Assembly (NCBI GenBank): GCA_958295885.1
Contig: OY282380.1
Location: 1,674,001 to 1,738,000, forward strand
Direction: 5' to 3'
DNA from: Arenicellales bacterium
Lineage (GTDB): Bacteria; Pseudomonadota; Gammaproteobacteria; Arenicellales; JAJDZL01
DNA: 64,000 nt
Part shown: positions 57,832-64,000 of the stretch, piece after piece
How the letters are laid out: every line of letters begins with the position of its first letter
Position numbering within the stretch: position 1 is the stretch's first letter
Notes under the pieces: generated by a model
Told to the model about the DNA's origin: nothing
Databases searched by the model: none
What the model saw: only the letters and a program-made list of their open reading frames with translations
Translations under genes and position numbers: made by a program

Positions 57832-59106
57832 TCAATCGTCCTCCTGCTGCTGTTCGAGGCTGCTGAATGAGATGCCAGGTCGGGTCCGCTTCACTTTGGT
57901 GTTGGCGTATTCGTCGAGCAGCGTGGCTTGGCCGAAGCTCTGTCCCTGATGCACCACCAGCAAGGGCCGCGTCGGCGGCTGCGTCGGGTCATAGCGCAGC
58001 GTGACGGTTTGTCCGATCAGGGCGGCGTCGACCTCGTAGAGGTGGCAGTTCAGGCGTACGGTTCGATCTTTGTACACGCGCCGCTGTGTTTCGAACAGAA
58101 ACAGGTCATCGAGATCGAGCTGCGGCGTCACCCGGCGCACGTTGGCGGCGCACTGCGCCCATTTGTCCAAGGGCGTCAGGGCGTCGATGCCGCGGTGTGG
58201 ACGTCGATGATACTCGCCTTCGACCCAGCTCCACAGCTCGCGGTTGAGCGCATCGAGTTCCAAGGGCGATTCAAGCCGATTGACGAAGCCGTCCCGCGCA
58301 CTTCTGAAAAATCTTTCAATTTTTCCTTTACCGGCAGGGTGATAGGGGCGCGCATGGATCAGCGCGATGTCGAGTCGGGCGCACACCAGGGCCAGATGCT
58401 GCGAACGATAGTTGGCGCCGTTGTCGACGTACAGGCGCTGCGGCAGGCCGCGCCGCAGCAGCGCCTGTTTGAGCACCACCAGGAAGTCCTGCGCCTTTTC
58501 CGAGCGGGCAAAGGCCGCATAGGGGATGACGCGGGTGGCATCGTCAATGATGGCGGTCAGATAACTGCGATGACGACGTTGGCCGACCTTGATTTTGGGG
58601 CCGTGCATGACGTCGGACATCCACAGTTCGCCGGCGTCGCGATAGGCGAAACGCCGACAGTCCGGGGCGCTTGCCGCGGCCGCCTGCATCAGACCTTCGC
58701 GGTGCAGCAGGCGCCGCACCGTTGAGTCGCGCAGCTGCGTCTTCGGCGGCAGCTGCGTCTTTGCCTGTTGGATGACTTCGCGCACCGCCAACTGCGGTTT
58801 TTCACGTTTGATCGAGATCAGACATTCCATGGTTTCGACCGACATGCGTCGGAACTGGCCGCGGTCGCGGCGCACTTTGGGCTTTAAGGCTTTGAAGCCG
58901 CCCTGACGATACAGGCGCATCCAGTCGCGCAGGGCCTGTTCCGACACTCGGGTGCGGGTTGAACCCGGAATGAGGTGCGGCTGCGCCGCCAGCTGGCGCA
59001 GGCGTTCTGCGGTTTCGGCGCCAGGTCGCAGTCGCGAGAGTTCGCAGATCAGTCCGTGGCGAAACAGCGCCACGTCCAGACGATGCTGTTCAGGGTCTTT
59101 TTTCAT
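57832..59106 (-). CDS. DDE integrase/transposase (Mu/IS481-like, rve domain)
   Basis: This 424-aa integrase has N-terminal helix-turn-helix domains (RVSEQALRDWMRLYRQGG). The retroviral-integrase core carries Asp in LWMSDVMHGP, Asp in LYVDNGANYRS and Glu in AGKGKIERFFRSAR. The C-terminal Mu-type beta domain follows (YKDRTVRLNCHLYEV, then LIGQTVTLRYDP). The frame extends to 59151, but GGAG lies 8 bases before the ATG at 59106 (MKKDPEQHRL), which gives the usual N-terminus. It overlaps the ATPase gene start by 4 bases (ATGA). All catalytic residues are intact. Confidence 0.9.
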   Translation of the reverse strand: MKKDPEQHRLDVALFRHGLICELSRLRPGAETAERLRQLAAQPHLIPGSTRTRVSEQALRDWMRLYRQGGFKALKPKVRRDRGQFRRMSVETMECLISIKREKPQLAVREVIQQAKTQLPPKTQLRDSTVRRLLHREGLMQAAAASAPDCRRFAYRDAGELWMSDVMHGPKIKVGQRRHRSYLTAIIDDATRVIPYAAFARSEKAQDFLVVLKQALLRRGLPQRLYVDNGANYRSQHLALVCARLDIALIHARPYHPAGKGKIERFFRSARDGFVNRLESPLELDALNRELWSWVEGEYHRRPHRGIDALTPLDKWAQCAANVRRVTPQLDLDDLFLFETQRRVYKDRTVRLNCHLYEVDAALIGQTVTLRYDPTQPPTRPLLVVHQGQSFGQATLLDEYANTKVKRTRPGISFSSLEQQQEDD

Positions 59107-59182
59107 ACATTTGCTCCATGCTTGGCAGTGTTGCATTCGATTCAGACCCACGTTTTAACCGATCCGCTCGGACCATGCCAGT

Positions 59183-59785
59183 TCAACAAGTGTTGGCGCT
59201 CTGTGGCGGGTCGGTCGACGAACGAATCTGAAAAAATCCAAGCGGAGGCGGCAGACAGTGCAGATGTTCGGCGCAGTGCTCTCGCAGCGCCGACAGCAGC
59301 CAGGGCGCATCGAGCGCCGCCCGCATCGGCAGCACCGCCGGCGGGCAGCCGGCAAAAACATCAGGCAAAAGCCCGCACACCGTCACCAGCACCCGCTGCA
59401 GCGCCGGCAGCTGACGCGCCAGCCAGCTAAGCTGTGCCGCCGGGTCGACATGGTCGGCGTTGGCTCGAAAGCACTTCATCGCTTCAAGCGGTTGTTGATT
59501 TTGTTCGATGGCCGCTGCAATTTGTTCGAGCTGCCTGAGGCTGCCGGGCATTCGCGCCGCAAGACAGTCCGGCAGCAGAGAGAATGTGGTGTGACTGTCG
59601 GCACAATACCAGCGTGCGATCCGGGCGATGCGTCCGCGCCCGCACTTGCGGGTGTAGGTGCCGTGGCGAGCCAGTGAGCAGCCGCCCTTGGGATGGTTGG
59701 GACAGCTCGAAAGAGTTGCCTTTTCCCAGGCTTTGGTGCTAATATACTCGTTGACAGTCAGTTGTGTGTCGTAGCGCAGCTGCAT
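59183..59785 (-). CDS. DUF6431 zinc-finger transposon protein
   Basis: This 200-aa protein has an N-terminal zinc-ribbon-like region (CPNHPKGGCSLARHGTY, then ARWYCADSHTTFSLLPDCLA) followed by a helical domain. This is the DUF6431 family found as first gene of integrase-ExeA transposons, presumed to bind transposon ends. In the second half of the finger one usual Cys seems to be Ser (CADSH). The frame opens at 59809; AAGGAG eight bases before the ATG at 59785 (MQLRYDTQL) decides the start. It is co-directional with the integrase gene, 76 bases apart. Confidence 0.8.
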   Translation of the reverse strand: MQLRYDTQLTVNEYISTKAWEKATLSSCPNHPKGGCSLARHGTYTRKCGRGRIARIARWYCADSHTTFSLLPDCLAARMPGSLRQLEQIAAAIEQNQQPLEAMKCFRANADHVDPAAQLSWLARQLPALQRVLVTVCGLLPDVFAGCPPAVLPMRAALDAPWLLSALREHCAEHLHCLPPPLGFFQIRSSTDPPQSANTC

Positions 59786-59888
59786 GTCCATTACTCCTTG
59801 ATTCGGCACGGTTCAAACACGCTCTGTCGCATCCGGATGGTCTAAACACGCGGATGCGGCGATTGAGTCAAAGAGTATAAATCCAAAG

Positions 59889-59927
59889 GCAGGGGGCACC
59901 GCGGTCGGCGACCGCGGTGCCCCCTGC
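59889..59927. terminator. long GC-rich hairpin upstream of the transposon genes
   Basis: There are 18-base perfect arms (GCAGGGGGCACCGCGGTC and complement) with a 3-base loop. It lies about 100 bases upstream of the DUF6431 gene at the outer edge of the GC-rich block. It could block read-through from outside, or mark the transposon end. No U-tract follows on either strand. Confidence 0.6.
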
Positions 59928-60249
59928 TGTTTGCGTTCGGTCAATAGCGTTGGTGTAGCCAAGGCTGCTTTTCAGAACGGCTGCCAGCCGTGAACGGACG
60001 GGCTCGGTTTATTTCGAAATTTGAACTATTGCTAGTCGGAATATTCCGACTAGCAATAGTTCAATCGCTACGGACTAATTAGGAGTACAACAATAGGTTC
60101 CCTTGTCGCACGCATGAGCATTGACCACATACTCATCCACCAATCCAAACACTGAACGCTTAACTTAAAACGTTGGCAGCTTTACTTTGATTATGCTGAC
60201 TATGTGGCTGCAGAATCTGGACAAAAACTGGTTCCTTTCTCGTACTGGT
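59928..60249. other. junction region between transposon and chromosome
   Basis: Besides the 44-bp palindrome described separately, this stretch contains only short frames. Composition drops from GC-rich back to the chromosomal level. The transposon end should lie in the first half. Confidence 0.4.
60021..60064. repeat. 44-bp perfect palindrome
   Basis: Two 22-base arms meet without a spacer; the left arm is TTGAACTATTGCTAGTCGGA followed by AT at the centre. The symmetry ends exactly at both sides. It lies between the transposon edge and the MetX-like gene. It could be a cruciform site, a bidirectional terminator or the scar of an inverted duplication. Perfect symmetry over 44 bases suggests it is recent or maintained. 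Confidence 0.85.
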
Positions 60250-61263
60250 TTAACCCAGTAATTCACGAATTGCTAGATCCAAGTATTCTTCAAATTCAGG
60301 GTCGTTGCCGGGTGAAGCCACGCAGTGCCCCCACGGGGATTCGTAAACTCGAAGCTCTCCGTTCGAAATATGTTCTATTTCAAATTGATTGTCTTCCGGA
60401 CGAAAATAGAGATCACTGTCGCAGGCAATGACGATTGTTTTCGCTTTGATCCCATTTAGTGCTGCAACGAAATTACCACCGTAAACGGGTTGTGAGCTGA
60501 TATCGCCAAGCTGCCAGGTTTTAAGCTTGCAAAGCAGATCGTTAGCATCCCAATTCAGGTGGTCGAGCTCCCAGTCACGCAGCAGTTCCTCAGCAGTCGC
60601 AAAACCCTTGATTCGATACATTTGGTTTCGGTAAAAGGTTTGTGAGAAGGCCCAGCCGGCATAAACTCGGCCGAATGCTTTGAGTCCTTTGACCGGTGGT
60701 GTGGCGTAGTTTCCTTCATCATAAACCGCATCGGCAGTGAGCGCTGACTTGACCCCTTCCAGGAACACGATGTTGTGTTCCGAAGTTTTCGCGGAGCCGC
60801 AAAAGGGAAGTATTGCGTTGACAAATTCGGGGTACTGCGCACCCCACTGAAACGCTTGGCAGCCGGCCATTGACCAGCCTGAAACCAAAGCGAGCCTGTT
60901 TATGCCGAGCTCCTTGGTAAGCAATCGGTGTTGTGCTCGTACATTGTCGTACAGCGTTACTTGTGGAAAATTTGCCGCGTTGAATGGCGATGGAGTGTTA
61001 CTCGGAGACGAAGAAATTCCGTTGCCGAACATGTTCACGGAAACCACGAAGTGTTTTGCCGGATCAATTGCGCGTCCACGGCCAAAGAAGCCCTCGTTAC
61101 GCACGTGAGTGCCAGTGTAGAAAGTGGGCAGCAATATTACGTTGTCTTCATTATCGTTTAGTCTTCCGTAAGTCTTGTAAGCGAGAATCGCATCCGGCAA
61201 TACTGTACCGGACTGGAGTTCGAAATCGCCGAGAGAATATCTTTCGTAGTCTGCGGTTGTCAT
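60250..61263 (-). CDS. alpha/beta hydrolase of the MetX (homoserine O-acetyltransferase)-like family
   Basis: This 337-aa protein is of the MetX-like alpha/beta-hydrolase group. The nucleophile elbow is GWSMAGCQAFQW (Ser131), the acid lies in IACDSDLYFRPED and the His in SPWGHCVASPGN. N-terminal segments AILAYKTYGRLN and AKHFVVSVNMFGNGISSSPS fit the family. It is somewhat short and the usual homoserine-binding segments are not obvious, so many members annotated 'homoserine acetyltransferase' of this type may be hydrolases or acyltransferases on other substrates. It lies on the same strand as a glutamine-synthetase-like gene, 277 bases downstream of it. Confidence 0.8.
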   Translation of the reverse strand: MTTADYERYSLGDFELQSGTVLPDAILAYKTYGRLNDNEDNVILLPTFYTGTHVRNEGFFGRGRAIDPAKHFVVSVNMFGNGISSSPSNTPSPFNAANFPQVTLYDNVRAQHRLLTKELGINRLALVSGWSMAGCQAFQWGAQYPEFVNAILPFCGSAKTSEHNIVFLEGVKSALTADAVYDEGNYATPPVKGLKAFGRVYAGWAFSQTFYRNQMYRIKGFATAEELLRDWELDHLNWDANDLLCKLKTWQLGDISSQPVYGGNFVAALNGIKAKTIVIACDSDLYFRPEDNQFEIEHISNGELRVYESPWGHCVASPGNDPEFEEYLDLAIRELLG

Positions 61264-61540
61264 CAGTCCTTCATATCATCTTGACCGGGTAGAAAAAGCG
61301 CTTCCCATTATTCCACATCGCTGGCTTGCTCTCGCATCATGTGCAGTATCTTGCGTTTCAAATGCCGAAATAGATAAACTACGCGGAAAATGCCAATCGT
61401 AAGGCGCTGGCAAACGAAATGGACCGATTGAATTCGAAAAGCCGAGACTTGCGGCTGTTGGTTCTTGGCGTCGCTGACTGTGCTCTGCTCACTCATTTCC
61501 GATCAACCCAGGTGGAAGAGCCTAATTTTCGGTTCTCCGG

Positions 61541-62956
61541 TTAGTACAGTCTCAGGTACTCCTGAACTTCCCAGTCGGTAACTGTCTGATGGTATCGCTC
61601 CCACTCATCGATCTTGTAAGCGATATAGGATTTCCGCATTCCTTCACCCATGACTTCCAATGCGAGTTCATCTTTACCCAGCGCCTCGGTCGCAGCGCTG
61701 AGATTTCGGGGGAGACGGCGGATTCCAGCTTCCTCAAATTCGGTTTCCGTCATTTGGTATAAGTCGCGATCGGTTGCAGGTCCAGGATCAATCTTGTTGA
61801 CGACCCCCTTCGTTGCTGCCTTCAGTGTCATCGCAAGACCGAGATAGACATTCATGCACATGTCGGCAGCACGGTTTTCGATACAGTAGCGGTTTTGCGG
61901 CAGGCGAAGCTGGGCTGAGCGGTTATTGTGACCGTAAGTGATATTGGTCGGTGCCCAGGTTACTGTGCCGCCTTCAAATCCGCCCACTCGCGGTACCAAC
62001 CCATTGTAGGAATTCACCGTCGGACAGGTAATCGCGGTAAGTGCTTCCGCATGTGCCATCAAGCCACCAACGGCATGAAGCGCTTCGTCAGTCCAACCGG
62101 TTTCGTCCGAGCCAAAAAGGTTTTCTTCCGGAGTGTCCAGCGACCGCATCGAGAAATTGATGTGTGCTCCTGAGCGCCAATCACCGGTGGTTGGTTTAGG
62201 CATGAAAGTGATGAACATACCGTGTTTCTTCGCGATTTCCTTGAGCAATATTCGCAGAAACACCAGCCGGTCTGACATTTCCAGAGGATTAGTGTAGTGA
62301 AAATCGAGCTCGAACTGCGAATAAGCGCCTTCAGCCACTACATCGTGCAGGTTCCAGCCGAGATCTTCGAGAATGTCGATCATGTCCTTGAAGAAATACA
62401 TAGAGTCAAGTGAGTATTCGACATCGTAGCCAAAAGCCTGTCGCCGCGGTCGCAGACCATTCAGAGGGTCGTTATCGATCGCCTTGACCGGATTGCCATC
62501 CTCGTCGTAACGCATCGCAATAAATTCTGGTTCGATGCCGGCAAAACCAATGTAGCCTGCTTGAGCTGCATCACGAACTGCACGTTTGAGGGCTTGACGC
62601 GGGCAATGGTCGTATGGCTTGTCTTCCCAGAACAGATCAGCAAATATGATCGCCAGGCTTCTGTCCCACGGGCACACGTAAACCGCATCGAGATCGGGCA
62701 CCATGATCTGGTCGGAATCCGCTGGCGTCAGTTCCGGTACATACGAGATGGAGTGCACTGCAAATTGTGGACCCTTGCCTTTGCATAACAGTTCGAAATC
62801 ACTCATCGGTACTGGCTTGGTTTTCGGAATTCCGAACAGATCAATCCAACTCGACAAAACGTACTTGACTCCCTCGGCCTCAAGCTGCCTGCGTACCTCA
62901 GCGATACGCTCGTCCGACGGCAGAGCATCAGCAAAGTTTTCAATATATGCGGTCAT
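61541..62956 (-). CDS. glutamine synthetase-family ligase
   Basis: This 471-aa protein has the glutamine synthetase fold. The beta-grasp N-terminus includes LSSWIDLFGIPKTKPVP, and catalytic segments follow: GFAGIEPEFIAM, DVVAEGAYSQFELDF (metal ligands), TFMPKPTTGDWRSGAHINFS and NRSAQLRLPQNRYCIENRAAD. It resembles the GlnT/gamma-glutamylmethylamide-synthetase and gamma-glutamylpolyamine-synthetase branches more than housekeeping GlnA, since it lacks the adenylylation loop. It would ligate glutamate to ammonia or an amine. The frame extends to 62989, but AAGGAG nine bases before the ATG at 62956 (MTAYIENF) decides the start. The nearby Lrp regulator and Rieske oxygenase suggest an amine-catabolic context. 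Confidence 0.85.
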   Translation of the reverse strand: MTAYIENFADALPSDERIAEVRRQLEAEGVKYVLSSWIDLFGIPKTKPVPMSDFELLCKGKGPQFAVHSISYVPELTPADSDQIMVPDLDAVYVCPWDRSLAIIFADLFWEDKPYDHCPRQALKRAVRDAAQAGYIGFAGIEPEFIAMRYDEDGNPVKAIDNDPLNGLRPRRQAFGYDVEYSLDSMYFFKDMIDILEDLGWNLHDVVAEGAYSQFELDFHYTNPLEMSDRLVFLRILLKEIAKKHGMFITFMPKPTTGDWRSGAHINFSMRSLDTPEENLFGSDETGWTDEALHAVGGLMAHAEALTAITCPTVNSYNGLVPRVGGFEGGTVTWAPTNITYGHNNRSAQLRLPQNRYCIENRAADMCMNVYLGLAMTLKAATKGVVNKIDPGPATDRDLYQMTETEFEEAGIRRLPRNLSAATEALGKDELALEVMGEGMRKSYIAYKIDEWERYHQTVTDWEVQEYLRLY

Positions 62957-63000
62957 TAGCTTATTCTCCTTGCATGGGTGCTGGTTCATTTGCTGCTTGT

Positions 63001-63537
63001 TCAGCTCCAGTCATACTTGAGCAGAAACTGGTTCTTGAAATTCTTAAGTCCCGACATGACTTCGCTTGATGCGATGTCGGGTTGGAGATGAATCTCCGTT
63101 TCCAGGAAATCGTGAAATTTGCGCATGTTGTTGGTAACAATTTCGACCAATAGATCGTAACGCCCGGTCACCCACAGAATGTAAACTACATCGGGCGATT
63201 CTCCGAGTCGATTTGCAACCTGACCAACTGAGTGGTTGGAGGCGACTTTTACACCGACGATTGCGTCTGCTTGGTAGCGGACTTCGGTTGGGTCAACCAG
63301 CGCAACAATTCGAAGAGCCCCGGCTTTTTTCATCGACTGCACCCGATTTCGCACAGTGCCCTCTGATACTCCCAGCGCTCTAGCGATTGCTTTGTAAGGG
63401 CGGCGACCGTCATTCTGCAGCATCTTGACGATCTCACGATTAAGGTTGTCGTCAATTCCTGCAATACCGTTCTGTTTTTGGTTGGAAGGCAACGATGAAT
63501 CTGATTTAATCATTGTGATATCATCAAAAATATACAT
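63001..63537 (-). CDS. Lrp/AsnC-family transcriptional regulator
   Basis: This 178-aa regulator has an N-terminal helix-turn-helix (DDNLNREIVKMLQNDGRRPY, then ALGVSEGTVRNRVQSMKKAG) and a C-terminal RAM ligand-binding domain (AIVGVKVASNHSVGQVANRL, VVYILWVTGRYDLLVEI). These proteins sense amino acids or related compounds and form octamers on DNA. It is divergent from the Rieske oxygenase gene and lies 44 bases upstream of the glutamine-synthetase-like gene on the same strand, so it likely controls both. A later ATG (63513) is also possible as start. Confidence 0.9.
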   Translation of the reverse strand: MYIFDDITMIKSDSSLPSNQKQNGIAGIDDNLNREIVKMLQNDGRRPYKAIARALGVSEGTVRNRVQSMKKAGALRIVALVDPTEVRYQADAIVGVKVASNHSVGQVANRLGESPDVVYILWVTGRYDLLVEIVTNNMRKFHDFLETEIHLQPDIASSEVMSGLKNFKNQFLLKYDWS

Positions 63538-63602
63538 ATTAATTTATTGAATAGTGTATATTCTACATAAATTGTTGCGGAAAATGAACTAAATTAACCA
63601 TA

Positions 63603-63620
63603 TTCGTTACGAATAACGAA
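63603..63620. promoter_or_regulatory. operator-like dyad between Lrp and Rieske genes
   Basis: TTCGTTACGAATAACGAA forms 7-base arms around CGAA in the divergent intergenic region, 40 bases before the Rieske oxygenase ATG. The surrounding DNA is AT-rich, as favoured by Lrp-type proteins. It is a plausible binding site for the adjacent regulator; not proven. Confidence 0.45.
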
Positions 63621-63660
63621 GTTGTTAGCGATTTGGTTTCAATCCAGAGAGGGGCATGCA

Positions 63661-64000
63661 ATGGATTTCAACGCGACGTTGCTGGAACATTTCGAAAGAA
63701 GAGGGACAACGCTCCACGGTTTGCCAGGTGCAGCATACACTGACGAGCAGTTTTTCCGTCTCGAACATACCCGAATTTTCGCTCAGGAGTGGGTATTCGT
63801 AGGCTATGTCCACCAGATGAAGAAGGTTGGTGATGTTCGACCTATCAAGGTTGCGGGGCTTCCGCTGTTCCTGCTATGCGGAGAGGATGGGAATATATCC
63901 GCTTACCACAATGCCTGCCGGCACCGGAATACGAAGCTGATCGGCTCTGATGGCAATACTGGCAGGCAGATTCGATGCCCGTATCACCACTGGAGTTATG
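63661..64000 (+). CDS. Rieske non-heme iron oxygenase alpha subunit, N-terminal part
   Basis: 113 codons are visible; the gene runs off the window. The sequence has the family start (GLPGAAYTDEQFFRLEHTRI, FAQEWVFVGYVHQM) and a Rieske [2Fe-2S] motif with ligands in ACRHRNTK and RCPYHHWSY (CxH...CxxH). The catalytic domain lies beyond the edge. Relatives include ring-hydroxylating dioxygenases and the glycine-betaine/carnitine-type oxygenases. The neighbourhood of a glutamine-synthetase-like enzyme and Lrp regulator favours a nitrogen-containing substrate, but this is inference. Confidence 0.88.
   Translation, partial: MDFNATLLEHFERRGTTLHGLPGAAYTDEQFFRLEHTRIFAQEWVFVGYVHQMKKVGDVRPIKVAGLPLFLLCGEDGNISAYHNACRHRNTKLIGSDGNTGRQIRCPYHHWSY

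Larger units (their letters stand above)
54893..57835 (-). pseudogene. ExeA/TniB-like transposition ATPase, split by IS110 element
   Basis: The N-terminal part (57835 to about 57506) reads MMFQQHFAFTRYPFEASL with Walker A ITGEAGCGKTTC and ends at SQWTYY. The C-terminal part (about 55384 to 54893) resumes at RHAIRNEITRLV with Walker B LPVLIIDEAHHL and the sensor segment LIGLTELRRRL, and runs to the natural end (AVEEWQA). Joined, they give a normal protein of about 270 aa. Such ATPases choose targets and activate the integrase. The insertion inactivates the gene, so the transposon is probably immobile unless helped in trans. Confidence 0.88.
54849..59927. mobile_element. GC-rich DUF6431-integrase-ExeA transposon, interrupted
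   Basis: Three minus-strand genes form a known transposon cassette: DUF6431 zinc-finger protein, DDE integrase and ExeA/TniB-like ATPase. The block is visibly GC-richer than the surroundings, pointing to recent arrival. Strong hairpins lie near both edges (54849 and 59889). I could not define the terminal inverted repeats or target duplication, so the limits are approximate. An IS110-family element splits the ATPase gene. Confidence 0.7.

Noticed and set aside
57928..58725. A 265-codon open frame on the plus strand
   Set aside because: It lies antisense to the DDE integrase gene, whose catalytic motifs are intact; long antisense frames are expected in GC-rich DNA.

Overview
The window looks like a chromosomal segment of a Pseudomonadota (probably gamma- or alphaproteobacterial) genome. 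Ordinary metabolic and transport operons of roughly balanced base composition alternate with accessory blocks full of defence genes, broken genes and insertion sequences. No rRNA, tRNA or CRISPR array was seen, so I do not name a genus.

Layout. (1) 1-7641, minus strand: a branched-chain-amino-acid-type ABC importer (substrate-binding protein, LivH, LivM, LivG, and a LivF fused to a UPF0261/Tm-1-like domain), then a TIM-barrel PEP-hydrolase-family protein and the start of a flotillin/SPFH protein. (2) 8139-9466: a large imperfect inverted repeat around a decayed DUF4338-type gene. (3) 9620-12457: a proline-racemase-family enzyme divergent from an SDR dehydrogenase and a beta-hydroxyacid dehydrogenase. 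(4) 12458-13591: AT-rich DNA with a group II intron reverse transcriptase fragment. (5) 13845-27977: an AT-rich DNA phosphorothioation defence locus. It has SspB/C/D-like genes, a divergent cysteine desulfurase (SspA-like), and a convergent five-gene operon (sigma-region-4-like DNA-binding protein, PLD-helicase, a small protein, a DndD/SMC-like ATPase and a 151-aa unknown). The operon resembles the restriction half of an SspABCD-SspFGH-type system.

(6) 28095-32826: HpaB/AbfD-fold protein, methyltransferase, coaE, mnmA, wrbA. (7) 33289-50097: a second accessory island with a HIRAN protein plus HipA-fold kinase, a hipBA pair, and an N6-adenine methylase followed by a YhaO-like phosphoesterase and a YhaN-like membrane-tethered Rad50-type ATPase (a candidate undescribed modification/nuclease system). 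Two direct copies of a restriction-endonuclease-like gene plus trpB2 module bracket hipBA and the methylase set; the left copy is broken, and the right has an intact trpB2. (8) 50100-54660: a graveyard of gene fragments, a 281-bp tandem repeat, a dead IS transposase and a third trpB tail. (9) 54849-59927: a GC-rich transposon (DUF6431 protein, DDE integrase, ExeA-like ATPase) whose ATPase gene is split by an IS110-family element. (10) 60250-64000: MetX-like alpha/beta hydrolase, glutamine-synthetase-like enzyme, Lrp regulator and the start of a Rieske oxygenase, suggesting amine or amino-acid catabolism.

The strongest candidates for new biology are the phosphorothioation locus with its paired 17-bp palindromes and the methylase-YhaO-YhaN set. 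Next come the HIRAN-HipA pair and the direct-repeat architecture around the second island.
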